This document shows, in pieces, positions 17,429-25,344 of a DNA stretch of 36,954 bases (positions are counted from its first letter, which is position 1; each line of letters begins with the position of its first letter). The notes under the pieces were generated by a model. The model ran no database searches, had not been told where the DNA came from, and was given only the letters and a program-made list of their open reading frames with translations. This stretch comes from an uncultured Schlesneria sp. (GTDB lineage Bacteria > Planctomycetota > Planctomycetia > Planctomycetales > Planctomycetaceae): the NCBI GenBank assembly GCA_903899985.1, contig CAIULL010000241.1, forward strand, positions 1-36,954, in the 5' to 3' direction. A program made the translations under genes and the position numbers.

Positions 17429-17917
17429 TTAGAGGTCGGCTTCTTTTGCTTGGACCCCGGGCTGATAATGAGTGTAGATGAAGATAGGAATCTTCAACTC
17501 ACCCAAATGGCTCTTGATTAACGGAAGGACTTCTTCCCATTCTAAGCCTCCCACACCCGTCGCCAATCGAGGAAGTGCCAGACTTTTAATCTCACCTTTT
17601 TCCAGTTCGTGCTGAAGACGCCGCAGACAATGGTTGACGTTCGCAGTCGTGGCTCTGCCGGGTTTTGATCCGTGATTGTGTTCACCATCCTGAGTCAATA
17701 GGCAAAACACTTGGGCGTTGAATCCGCCCCAGAACCAGATTTCGCCTGCCTTAGGGTGTGCCTGATTTGCGTAGTGCCGAAAGTCTTTGGCCATAGATGG
17801 CCATTTCTCTCTTAAATGCAAAGCCAACCCGTGATCGAAATGATCATTCGGAGCAATTCCGTGGGCAATTACTTGAGACTTCGTGAGCAGAATGTCCCCC
17901 GAGACTTCATGAATCAT
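17429..17917 (-). CDS. Orphan macrodomain protein (ADP-ribose binding/hydrolysing type)
   Basis: This 162-aa protein is essentially one macrodomain. It opens with EVSGDILLTKSQVIAHGI, matching the G-D-I-L...I-x-H-x-x strand and loop that contacts ADP-ribose. Later it has a GRATTANVNHCLRRL helix and ALPRLATGVGGLEWEEV, the phosphate-binding glycine loop and following helix. The G-L-E-W form of that loop resembles the DarG antitoxin branch (DNA ADP-ribosyl glycohydrolase) and related Appr-1''-p processing proteins. No DarT-like toxin frame is seen on either side. It could remove ADP-ribose from DNA, protein or a metabolite; which one is open. Only a weak purine-rich sequence precedes the ATG. The flanking DNA is gene-poor and repeat-bearing, hinting at a mobile or eroded neighbourhood. 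Confidence 0.8.
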   Translation of the reverse strand: MIHEVSGDILLTKSQVIAHGIAPNDHFDHGLALHLREKWPSMAKDFRHYANQAHPKAGEIWFWGGFNAQVFCLLTQDGEHNHGSKPGRATTANVNHCLRRLQHELEKGEIKSLALPRLATGVGGLEWEEVLPLIKSHLGELKIPIFIYTHYQPGVQAKEADL

Positions 17918-18475
17918 GTTCTTCTCTGGCTTTCAAAACGAGGTCGATAGATGTCGTTAATTTTCGCCTTGCGAATTCCACTTCGGATATGGCAGGTTCC
18001 GTTCCAATTCGCTGAATTGCGTCAAGAAGTCGGATGCCTGACTAATTAGGCATTCAACCAACGGTGATCGATGGCCAAATTCTTGCCATCTGGCTTAATT
18101 TCGCCAGCTGATCAGTGGTTTTGAACTAACGTGATGACATAGGATCTATAAATCCGATTCGCCAAAAGAAATCAGCCACAGCTGTCGCGTTTGTTGCGGA
18201 CATTCATGACATTACTGCGACATGATTTGACGAGTATCACCAGTTGGACGAGTGGACGTTCCCAGCCGTCGTGAAACCCAAATTTTTCCTGCGATTCCCT
18301 TTGCCTAAGATATCGCACTAAAGAACTTTGGAGGTGTGCCGTGTTCCTTCAACCCGTTGGCGTGAACGTGACAATCGCTGAGAGTGCGAATTCCATTTTA
18401 CGAAGAATCACGTGCAAGAAAACCGGAGTCGATTGCACCTATTAAGACGCGATTTCGTTCAAACTTCCTTTGACC
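17918..18475. other. Gene-poor stretch between macrodomain and parA genes
   Basis: Apart from a possible 34-codon frame near its right end (18341-18445), no gene is visible in about 560 bases. The leftward promoter of the macrodomain gene should lie at its left side. No transposase remnant or toxin-like frame was recognised. Confidence 0.4.
18341..18445 (+). CDS. Possible small ORF (34 aa) with a strong ribosome binding site
   Basis: GTG 18341 is preceded by GGAGG with a 6-base spacer, an unusually good ribosome binding site for this window. The frame runs 34 codons to TAA 18443-18445. The peptide has two Cys in its C-terminal part and a basic stretch (RRITCKK), with no known motif. It could be a chance match; there is no homology evidence. 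Confidence 0.25.
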   Translation: MFLQPVGVNVTIAESANSILRRITCKKTGVDCTY

Positions 18476-19318
18476 CTACGCGGCAGCAGTATCCGTCGCA
18501 GTGGGAACAACCGATGGAACCACGGCGACTTCTCCCACAACGACCTCGGCAATCAACGTCGCGTAGTCGACGGCGCCCGGGCTTTTCGGAGCGTAGTCAA
18601 AGATCGACTGACCGAAGCTGGGGGCTTCGGCCAACTTGATGTTTCTTCGAATGCGACTGTCAAAGATTCGAGCGTTCTTCCACGGCGCTCTCGGATCGCT
18701 TTGCTCGAGGAAACGCATCAGGTCGTCTGTGATATCTGCAGCCAGTCGGGTCGACGTTTCATAAAGACATAGCACGATTCCACTGACTGCCAGGTCACGA
18801 TTCAATCGCCGTTTGACCAATGCAGTCGTCTCAAACAATTTTGACAGCCCTTGCAGCGCTAAAAAGTGCGGCTGAAGCGGGATGAAAACTTCTTTAGCCG
18901 CCGTCAATGCATTGATTGTCAAAACGCCCAATGAGGGAGGGCAATCCATGACGATGTAGTCCAGGGGTTGCTGCTGGCAAAGCCGGTCGATCGCTCCACG
19001 CAAAATTAGTTCACGCCCCGGAGTGTCGGCCAATTCAACTTCGGTTGCAGCCAGGTCTAGGTCGGATGGGACAACCCACAGATTATCGACCGCCAGTTGT
19101 TTCACTTCTGCAAGCGTCTTCTTACCGGAAAAAACGTCGTAAACCGTGGGTGTTTGGCCAAATGCATCGACACCCATGTGCAGCGATGCATGCCCTTGGG
19201 GATCGAGATCAATCAAACATACACGTCGTCCAAGCTTCGCAAGCCCAGCGGCGAGATTCACGCTGGTGGTCGTTTTACCAACGCCACCTTTCTGGTTCAT
19301 CACACAAATGCTACGCAT
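18476..19318 (-). CDS. parA: ParA/Soj-family ATPase
   Basis: This 280-aa protein is a chromosome-partition type ATPase. The deviant Walker A motif KGGVGKTTT (10-18, signature lysines 10 and 15) is followed by the strand DLDPQGHAS, Walker B-like [12 protein letters not shown] and the Soj-type C-terminal motif [17 protein letters not shown]. No N-terminal helix-turn-helix extension is present, so it belongs to the small chromosomal Soj-like type rather than the large plasmid P1-type. AAGGA lies 8 bases before the ATG. Its usual partner ParB is not in the window, nor is a visible parS site. It may therefore work with a distant ParB, or position another cargo such as a protein cluster. The alanine-rich last 20 residues are probably flexible. 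Confidence 0.88.
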   Translation of the reverse strand: MRSICVMNQKGGVGKTTTSVNLAAGLAKLGRRVCLIDLDPQGHASLHMGVDAFGQTPTVYDVFSGKKTLAEVKQLAVDNLWVVPSDLDLAATEVELADTPGRELILRGAIDRLCQQQPLDYIVMDCPPSLGVLTINALTAAKEVFIPLQPHFLALQGLSKLFETTALVKRRLNRDLAVSGIVLCLYETSTRLAADITDDLMRFLEQSDPRAPWKNARIFDSRIRRNIKLAEAPSFGQSIFDYAPKSPGAVDYATLIAEVVVGEVAVVPSVVPTATDTAAA

Positions 19319-19415
19319 CGGGCGTCCTTTCCCGGATAGTCAAAAACTTTTTGGCATCCTCAGTTTAGTCGACCTGCCGAAACTCGGAAAGACGGCTTTA
19401 GCCCGGAATATTCGT

Positions 19416-19473
19416 TAGCCCGACGCACAAACGAGGATTTTTATTTGTTCGCACCCACTTCGGCGTGGGGCTA
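19416..19473. repeat. Imperfect inverted repeat between parA and the permease gene
   Basis: TAGCCCGACGC (19416-19426) and GCGTGGGGCTA (19463-19473) pair with one mismatch around a 36-base interior containing a T-rich stretch. It lies just after the leftward permease stop, so it may help terminate that transcript, or it may be a dispersed repeat. Confidence 0.4.
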
Positions 19474-19496
19474 GCTTTAAAACCTGACCATCCTTT

Positions 19497-21242
19497 TCAG
19501 TTATTTGCTGGACCCAACTCGCCTGCTGGTTCAACACGAAGAATTTCCAGACCTGAAAGCGTCCTCTTCAACTTTGTCACCCCAATCGCTGAAACCTTCG
19601 ACCCAGTGGTATCGAGCCTTTTAAACGATTTCTTCTCTTGAAACGCTTTACCAATCGCTTCCAACCCGGAATCCGTGATCTCCGTGTTATTCAGACGAAT
19701 CTCGGTCACGTTTGGGAAAAATTTCACTCGTCTTAAAAGACGTTTCAGTTCAGCATCTGTACAACGACTTCCTGAAAGATCAACTACGATCCCACCGTCG
19801 TCGTTTTGAGTCACTGAACCACCAGCATTTCGAACAATCGCGACCGCCGCTCCCCGTTGCAATTGCGGATAATTCATATCGAGTCCAATTGAAGCAATAA
19901 TCGTGGCTACCGCCCATGTGATCCCCCAAGTTCGCTTGCTTTGCGGAGCGTTGTCGGAACGAATGATCAACAACAGGAACAATGTGAACGTGGCAGCAAC
20001 CAAAGCCAGACAGCCAGCGTCCATTTGAACGCGGCCACGCAACAGCTTTGCCCCCAACAGTGCCATCATCACTCCCGCAAGCAACGTCAGATTGAGAATT
20101 GTAACCCAGCCAAGCGGTCCGGAAAACAATTTTCGTCGGGTCGACAACATCGCCTCGGACGTCTTCGTAAACGTCACTGCGAATACAACCAACACGCCAA
20201 CGATCAACCCTTCATAAACGTCGGCTCCGGTCTTGATGATCTTGGCAACGCCATCAATCACGACTCGCAAGAAAAGGGCACCCAAAAGTGTACCGGGAAT
20301 AGTCCCTAGTCCCCCTTGAAGACTGCATCCACCCACAACCGAAGCTGCGATCGCGTTCAATTCATAGCCACGGGCCAACGTCTGAGGGTCAGCCACACTT
20401 AGCTGACTGACATAAAGCACCCCAGCCACCGATGAAAGAAATGAACTGATGCAGTACGCCAGCCATTTCATGCGATTGGTTTGAATGCCGCTTAACCGAG
20501 CCGCCTGTTCATTGCCACCCAACGCGTAGAGATGCCGCCCGGTGACGGTTTTACTCAGTAAAAACAAGAGAATCACCGCCACAATCGCCACAAGAATCGT
20601 CAAGTTCCAAACCGTTCCTGAGATCGCACCCGACAATTCGCGAAAGGATTTGTCTGCGATATTAATCTGAGTTCGCGCACCTCCAAGCATCGACTGAGTT
20701 ACATTTTCAACAATCGCGCGGCTGAGGCTCCGCAGTCCAACCAACGTCCCCAGCGTAGCAACGAACGGTGGCAGACCGACCTCTGTAATCAGCCAGGCGT
20801 GCAGGCTGCCAATCAGTAATCCGACAATCAATGTTGCGACGATGGACACAACAACGACCCCCGTCCCGACTGGCAGCGACTGATTGACCGCTTCCGGGGC
20901 CAACAACACCATGAACGTCGCACAGATTGACGCACTAAACGCGATCACCGAACCTGCGGAAAGGTCGATTCCTCCGGCAATGATTACGACTGCCGCCCCT
21001 AGTGAAATCAGCGACAACATCGTCGTCTGCCGCAATAGATCGATTAGACTGACGTCCCACTTTGTGACGTAGTTGTGATGTTCATCCAGCAAAGTTGTAC
21101 AAAAAAGCACAAAGAATATAGCTGCAATCAGGCCCAGCTGATGCCGTCCGGCGTCTCCGGTCGCGGCGAACCGCCGCAACCAAATGACACCGACGGCCGC
21201 AACGATCATAACGAACAGCGCCGCGACAACGGTCAAATCCAT
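19497..21242 (-). CDS. RbsC-type ABC permease with a C-terminal LRR-like domain
   Basis: From ATG 21242 the protein is 581 aa. GTG 21281 would add 13 residues and overlap the binding-protein gene by 34 bases; the ATG leaves a 5-base gap and begins right at the first helix, so I prefer it. Residues to about 350 are a sugar-type BPD_transp_2 permease with the signatures GGIDLSAGS (90-97) and GRHLYALGGNEQAARLSGI (about 233). Extra helices follow, then a soluble tail (about 480-575) reading like two or three leucine-rich repeats: VTEIRLNNTEITDSGLEAI and FKRLDTTGSKVSAIGVTKL. Ordinary RbsC proteins are about 320 aa, so the tail is an unusual fusion. It sits directly after the binding lipoprotein gene. 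No ATPase gene is adjacent. Substrate unknown, probably a sugar. Confidence 0.85.
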   Translation of the reverse strand: MDLTVVAALFVMIVAAVGVIWLRRFAATGDAGRHQLGLIAAIFFVLFCTTLLDEHHNYVTKWDVSLIDLLRQTTMLSLISLGAAVVIIAGGIDLSAGSVIAFSASICATFMVLLAPEAVNQSLPVGTGVVVVSIVATLIVGLLIGSLHAWLITEVGLPPFVATLGTLVGLRSLSRAIVENVTQSMLGGARTQINIADKSFRELSGAISGTVWNLTILVAIVAVILLFLLSKTVTGRHLYALGGNEQAARLSGIQTNRMKWLAYCISSFLSSVAGVLYVSQLSVADPQTLARGYELNAIAASVVGGCSLQGGLGTIPGTLLGALFLRVVIDGVAKIIKTGADVYEGLIVGVLVVFAVTFTKTSEAMLSTRRKLFSGPLGWVTILNLTLLAGVMMALLGAKLLRGRVQMDAGCLALVAATFTLFLLLIIRSDNAPQSKRTWGITWAVATIIASIGLDMNYPQLQRGAAVAIVRNAGGSVTQNDDGGIVVDLSGSRCTDAELKRLLRRVKFFPNVTEIRLNNTEITDSGLEAIGKAFQEKKSFKRLDTTGSKVSAIGVTKLKRTLSGLEILRVEPAGELGPANN

Positions 21243-21247
21243 AATAT

Positions 21248-22408
21248 TCAGGAACCCGTCAGACCGTATTTTTTTAGCCACTGCTGGAATTTATCCAGCG
21301 TTAGGAATTCCACGCCCGAAAATTGATTCTGATTCAAAGCGGATTCAGCGGATGGGACTACAACTTTCAGACCGGTATCAAAGATGTCTCCTGCTGGCTT
21401 TCCATAGTTGGGAAGCATTTTTTCCAGAACATCCTTCTGGTCGCGGACCAGAGCGTCGAGCATTCTGATCCCTTCATATCCCATTGCGAAGGGATTCTGC
21501 ACAACCATCGCATCGATGCTTCCTTCCGCCAGCGACGTGATCGCAGTTGGCTCAGCATCAAATACGACTATCGTAAAATCTTTACGTCGATTTGCTTCTT
21601 TTACGACGTCAACTATAGCAGGTGCATTGTACGACCAGATCCCAACCAGAACACTGAGGTTCGGATGGTTTCGAATAGCATTTCGAACATTATCACGAGC
21701 CTTAGTCTTATCTGTTTCGTCGGCCATTGTATCTTTCCATACAAACTTTTCGCCGGATCCTTCACCAAATCCGCCAATTCGTTCAATGGCATTCTGAGCC
21801 CCCTTAAGTCCAACAAACGCAACGTATTCGCCCCCTTCAGGTTTCAGCCCAGCCGCACATTTTCCCAGGACTTTGCCACCAGTCAGGTTGTCCGTTCCAA
21901 TAAACGCATAACGCGCATCCGCGAACTGAGTTCGATCGACATCCGAATCGATCGTCAGGATCTTTATTCCCTTTTTCTGCATCGATCGCAATTCATCTGC
22001 AATCGCCACGTTTTTGGCATCAATTGCCGAAACTCCGATACCCGCAATGTCACTTTGAGTCCCATATTGCTGCAACTTGGCCAACTGGCCTTGTGCCGTT
22101 CCGTCATTGACGTCCAGCACAGCATCCAGTCCCACATCGTTCAGCTTCAGTTCACTCTTGGCGGCAAGCAAACCTTCACGACAGGCATCCCAGAACGGCG
22201 AATCGCCATTTGTCAGGATAATCAATCGCCTCAATGCCGCAGCACCGCCGACCGACACTTGCGCTTTTTGTATTCCGGCTGTATGAGCGTCACCTTCCAT
22301 CGACGTTGATGTCGTCTTGGTTTTCGGAACGTTCGGCTCGCATCCAACAACAACGAAAATGGAAGCGGCCAACCAACAAAGACGATACATTCTGCGCGAC
22401 AGAATCAT
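21248..22408 (-). CDS. Sugar-type ABC substrate-binding lipoprotein (RbsB family)
   Basis: The protein is 386 aa from ATG 22408. The frame is open further upstream to 22540, but at 22408 a lipoprotein signal begins with the lipobox V-V-G-C and lipidated Cys 23. The body is a Peripla_BP_4 fold: RLIILTNGDSPFWDACREGL starts the first lobe, followed by KILTIDSDVDR and YAFIGTDNLTGGKVLGK, as in ribose/galactose binding proteins. It captures a substrate, probably a sugar, outside the membrane and delivers it to the permease encoded 5 bases downstream. No ATP-binding subunit is present in the window, so energy coupling must use a protein encoded elsewhere. The ligand cannot be deduced. Confidence 0.88.
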   Translation of the reverse strand: MILSRRMYRLCWLAASIFVVVGCEPNVPKTKTTSTSMEGDAHTAGIQKAQVSVGGAAALRRLIILTNGDSPFWDACREGLLAAKSELKLNDVGLDAVLDVNDGTAQGQLAKLQQYGTQSDIAGIGVSAIDAKNVAIADELRSMQKKGIKILTIDSDVDRTQFADARYAFIGTDNLTGGKVLGKCAAGLKPEGGEYVAFVGLKGAQNAIERIGGFGEGSGEKFVWKDTMADETDKTKARDNVRNAIRNHPNLSVLVGIWSYNAPAIVDVVKEANRRKDFTIVVFDAEPTAITSLAEGSIDAMVVQNPFAMGYEGIRMLDALVRDQKDVLEKMLPNYGKPAGDIFDTGLKVVVPSAESALNQNQFSGVEFLTLDKFQQWLKKYGLTGS

Positions 22409-22883
22409 GGAGAGAACCCTAAATGCCGTATGATTTCGAAAGATTGGAGGACTCCCACGATACACAGCACGCAAAGCGACGGTCAAGCACGGCGTTACTG
22501 GTCGAAGCAGCGCACGAGGGATTTTCCTTTGAGAAAACAAAGCGATTTGGAAAACGTGAGTGCCGCGGTCTTACCGCCTTCGTTTAAACCGTCCTTATCA
22601 GCATCACAAATTCCCAAAGACGCTCCCAGCCTCCTTAAATCCTCACGTTTTCCATCTCAAAAACAACCAACGATTTCCCGGACAGCAAGACGAAAGCGAA
22701 GCGTTTTATCAACGATGAAAACAGATTCACACGGATAAACTCAAATGAGGAAATCCAAAAGAAAAAGCCTTCTTTTGGATTTTATCCTCATCATCTTTAT
22801 CTGCGCGGATCCAACTTTATCTGCGGCTGAATTCCCTCAGGCAAGAACTGGCTCGAGGAACTAAAGCTGCAGCCACGAAAACA
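22409..22883. other. Gene-poor gap with a strong hairpin
   Basis: No gene is visible. It contains the hairpin at 22745-22791 and should hold the leftward promoter of the binding-lipoprotein gene. The flanks of the hairpin (GGATAAA on the left, TTTATCTGCGCGGATCC on the right) look like parts of a dispersed intergenic repeat. Confidence 0.4.
22745..22791. terminator. Long stem-loop, probable terminator or intergenic repeat
   Basis: The arm at 22745-22763 pairs with 22770-22791, with a TTA bulge and the loop AAAGCC. The stem of 19 pairs is unusually long. It lies about 95 bases beyond the stop of the leftward SHOCT gene, so it can act as its terminator, although no clean T-run follows. A dispersed repeat is the alternative. 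Confidence 0.5.
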
Positions 22884-23687
22884 TTAAAGACGAGCCAGCA
22901 ACTCCGCTTTCTTCGTCGTAAATTCGAAATCAGTCAACGCGCCACTCGATTTCAGCGCCGCCAACCGTTCGATTGCCGCAAAAACATCGGATTCCGCAAT
23001 CGAACCGTTTGTTGAAGCGTTCGTCGAAGTTGAGGCAACCGGAGCTGGAACCGGTGCCCCATTCTTGATCACGACAGGCAGGCTCGACAGATTCACTGTC
23101 CCAAACTGGCTGCTCAGCGTGATCGAACTGCCCGATCCCTGCTGTTGAGAAAACCCGCCAATTTGATGATCTAGAGTGTCATAAACCCAGACCTCGCCCC
23201 CAGAATCGACCGCCAATCGTCGTGCATTAGCAAAGTACGCATAGCGCATGTTGTTCTGACTGCCGGATGCATTTGGAGAACCCAGCTCAGAGGGCCACCA
23301 GTTGGCATTCGGATCAGGCACGAACAAATTCGACGACCCAAAACCGCCACCCGTGGCCTGATTTTGATAGCCGTTGCCACCTTGACTCTGCGACTGAAAA
23401 CTCCCCGACTGCAACAGCCCGGGCTGGTTGGCAAGAACGCTGGAAATCTCGCTGCACAGCGAGTCAACGCGACCTTTGAGATTGTTATTAAACATATCTC
23501 CCAGCATGATCATCCCGCCGCGCATCCATTGGCCGGAACCACCAAACTCAGAATGGCTGAACTGAGCCATTGAACCATTGCCATTCAGCACTGCCCACAG
23601 CATATGCGTAACTGCGTCCTGGCTGAAACCATGTCGTTGAGCAAGGTCGTTAACGAGACTTTGCCCTTCAGGCGTTAACTGTGTCAT
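22884..23687 (-). CDS. SHOCT-domain protein
   Basis: This is a 267-aa protein without signal peptide or membrane helix. The N-terminal part (about 1-90, MTQLTPEGQSLVNDLAQRHG, then GGMIMLGDMFNN) resembles a conserved module found with SHOCT tails in bacterial proteins. The middle (about 90-140) is rich in Gln, Ser, Gly and Asn and looks disordered. The last 30 residues form a SHOCT domain (short C-terminal domain: IERLAALKSSGALTDFEF, then ELLARL), a helix pair thought to mediate protein-protein contacts. The function is unknown; a cytoplasmic scaffold role is inferred. No clear Shine-Dalgarno precedes the ATG. The neighbouring genes do not reveal its partner. Confidence 0.82.
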   Translation of the reverse strand: MTQLTPEGQSLVNDLAQRHGFSQDAVTHMLWAVLNGNGSMAQFSHSEFGGSGQWMRGGMIMLGDMFNNNLKGRVDSLCSEISSVLANQPGLLQSGSFQSQSQGGNGYQNQATGGGFGSSNLFVPDPNANWWPSELGSPNASGSQNNMRYAYFANARRLAVDSGGEVWVYDTLDHQIGGFSQQQGSGSSITLSSQFGTVNLSSLPVVIKNGAPVPAPVASTSTNASTNGSIAESDVFAAIERLAALKSSGALTDFEFTTKKAELLARL

Positions 23688-23994
23688 AACAAATCAATCG
23701 AATTCGCAAATGAGGAACAAAACGAGGAAAGCCGTCGGAATTCGAGCGCGAATTCTGCCAAACTTTTGGCGACGTAGATTATATCTGCGGACACCCGCAG
23801 AATCCACGTTTAATCCACTACTTTACCAAACGAATTTGATCGGCTGACTGCTTGCGCTCAATTCAGAACCCTTTCCAGGGTATGAATTAATCCCATTCAG
23901 TATTGCGATTTCTCAAGATAGCGTGGCTTGAGGTCGACGAATGTAGTACGCTTGATGTGTTGGAAGAGGTTGTTAATTGTAGGAAATTGACAAG
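23688..23994. other. Divergent promoter region before the DUF1501-sulfatase operon
   Basis: No gene is visible. It must carry the leftward promoter of the SHOCT gene and the rightward promoter of the DUF1501 operon. A perfect hairpin TCTGCGG-ACAC-CCGCAGA lies at 23784-23801. The ribosome binding site of the DUF1501 gene is AGGAAATTGACAAG just before 23995. Confidence 0.4.
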
Positions 23995-25323
23995 ATGCGA
24001 CTGTTTGCAGGCTCAGGCCATCGATTTTGTGACCAAGTGTCCCGACGCTCCTTTTTGCAGATAGGATCATTAGCCGTCGGCGGATTGTCGTTGCCACAAC
24101 TGCTTCAGGCAGATCAAAAGCAAGGCAAGAGAAATTCCCATAAAGCCATCATCATGGTTTACCTGTCAGGGGGACTCTCACACCAGGACTCGTTCGACCT
24201 CAAGCCTGCGGCTCCTGCCGAAATTCGCGGTGAATTCTCGCCGATTCCTTCGTCCGTACCTGGCTTTGACGTCTGTGAACTGCTGCCGAAGCTGGCTGGA
24301 GTCATGGATCGCTGTGCAGTAATTCGATCCGTCGTCGGACAACGGGATGAGCATTCGAGCTTTCAGAGCCTGACCGGCTACACGATGGGTGAAACCCAGC
24401 AGAACCGATATCCAAATTTTGGTTCGATCGTTGCCAAAGTTCAAGGACCGACCAATCCGATCGTGCCGCCGTTCGTCGATCTTTTTCCGACGATGCAGCA
24501 CCGGCCCTACAACAGTACAGGGGCAGGGTATCTGGGTAGTCCTTATCAACAGATGCGAGCGGACGGAGAAGACTTAGCCAGCATGAAGCTGAGGTATATC
24601 GAATCGGTTCAGTTTGCCAATCGACAAAAATTGCTCGAAGGACTCGACGCATTCCGTCATGCGGCCGACCGAAGTGGGATGAACGACCTTGACCAAAGTT
24701 ACCGTCGAGCCTTCGAAGTGCTAACCTCGTCGAAATTGCTCGAAGCGATCGACGTCGAAAAGGAAGATCCACGCGTCCGTGCCCGTTATGCGTCAGGTTC
24801 GTCAAAGCATCAGGGTGATGGAGCCCCACTTTGGAACGACCAACTGCTGATCGCGCGTCGATTGATAGAATCGGGTGTTCGTGTCGTAACGGTTGCTTAT
24901 GGGTTCTGGGACACTCATGGCAACAATTTTGGGCACTTGAAGAATAACCTGCCGGTCGTGGATGCGGGACTGTCGGCATTGGTCGAAGATATCCACCAAC
25001 GCGGATTGGCTGATGATGTCAGCCTGGTTGTTTGGGGCGAGTTCGGTCGGACCCCAAAAATCAACAAAGATGCAGGCCGCGATCATTGGGCTCCGGTACA
25101 AGCGGCACTCCTTTCCGGCGGCGGAATGCAAATGGGGCAGGTGATCGGTTCGACAGACAAGACGGGTGCATATGCCGAATCCCGTCCCGTTCATTATCGG
25201 GATGTCCTCGCAACGATTTACCACAACCTCGGAATCGACCCGCATCAGTTCGTACGAGACATCAACGAGCGACCAGTGCAGATCCTGCCAGAAGACGCTC
25301 GACCAATCCGCGAATTGATCTGA
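23995..25323 (+). CDS. DUF1501 protein, first of a tandem pair
   Basis: This 442-aa exported protein is of the DUF1501 family, whose fold belongs to the alkaline phosphatase/sulfatase superfamily and which is greatly expanded in planctomycetes. A twin-arginine signal (S-R-R-S-F-L, arginines 17-18) precedes LPQLLQA. Family motifs include KAIIMVYLSGGLSHQDSFD, VVWGEFGRTPKIN (about residue 345) and GRDHWAPV. Length is normal. AGGAAA precedes the ATG. The following gene is 21 bases away and encodes a second DUF1501 protein. The usual DUF1549/DUF1553 cytochrome-like partner is absent here. The biochemical role of the family is not established; a role in handling complex carbohydrates is suggested by the downstream sulfatase. 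Confidence 0.9.
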   Translation: MRLFAGSGHRFCDQVSRRSFLQIGSLAVGGLSLPQLLQADQKQGKRNSHKAIIMVYLSGGLSHQDSFDLKPAAPAEIRGEFSPIPSSVPGFDVCELLPKLAGVMDRCAVIRSVVGQRDEHSSFQSLTGYTMGETQQNRYPNFGSIVAKVQGPTNPIVPPFVDLFPTMQHRPYNSTGAGYLGSPYQQMRADGEDLASMKLRYIESVQFANRQKLLEGLDAFRHAADRSGMNDLDQSYRRAFEVLTSSKLLEAIDVEKEDPRVRARYASGSSKHQGDGAPLWNDQLLIARRLIESGVRVVTVAYGFWDTHGNNFGHLKNNLPVVDAGLSALVEDIHQRGLADDVSLVVWGEFGRTPKINKDAGRDHWAPVQAALLSGGGMQMGQVIGSTDKTGAYAESRPVHYRDVLATIYHNLGIDPHQFVRDINERPVQILPEDARPIRELI

Positions 25324-25344
25324 GACTGGCAAGGAGGGCGAGGG

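Noticed and set aside
21323-22309. 328-codon frame antisense to the binding-lipoprotein gene
   Set aside because: The opposite strand has a complete RbsB-like protein with lipobox; this frame has no motif.
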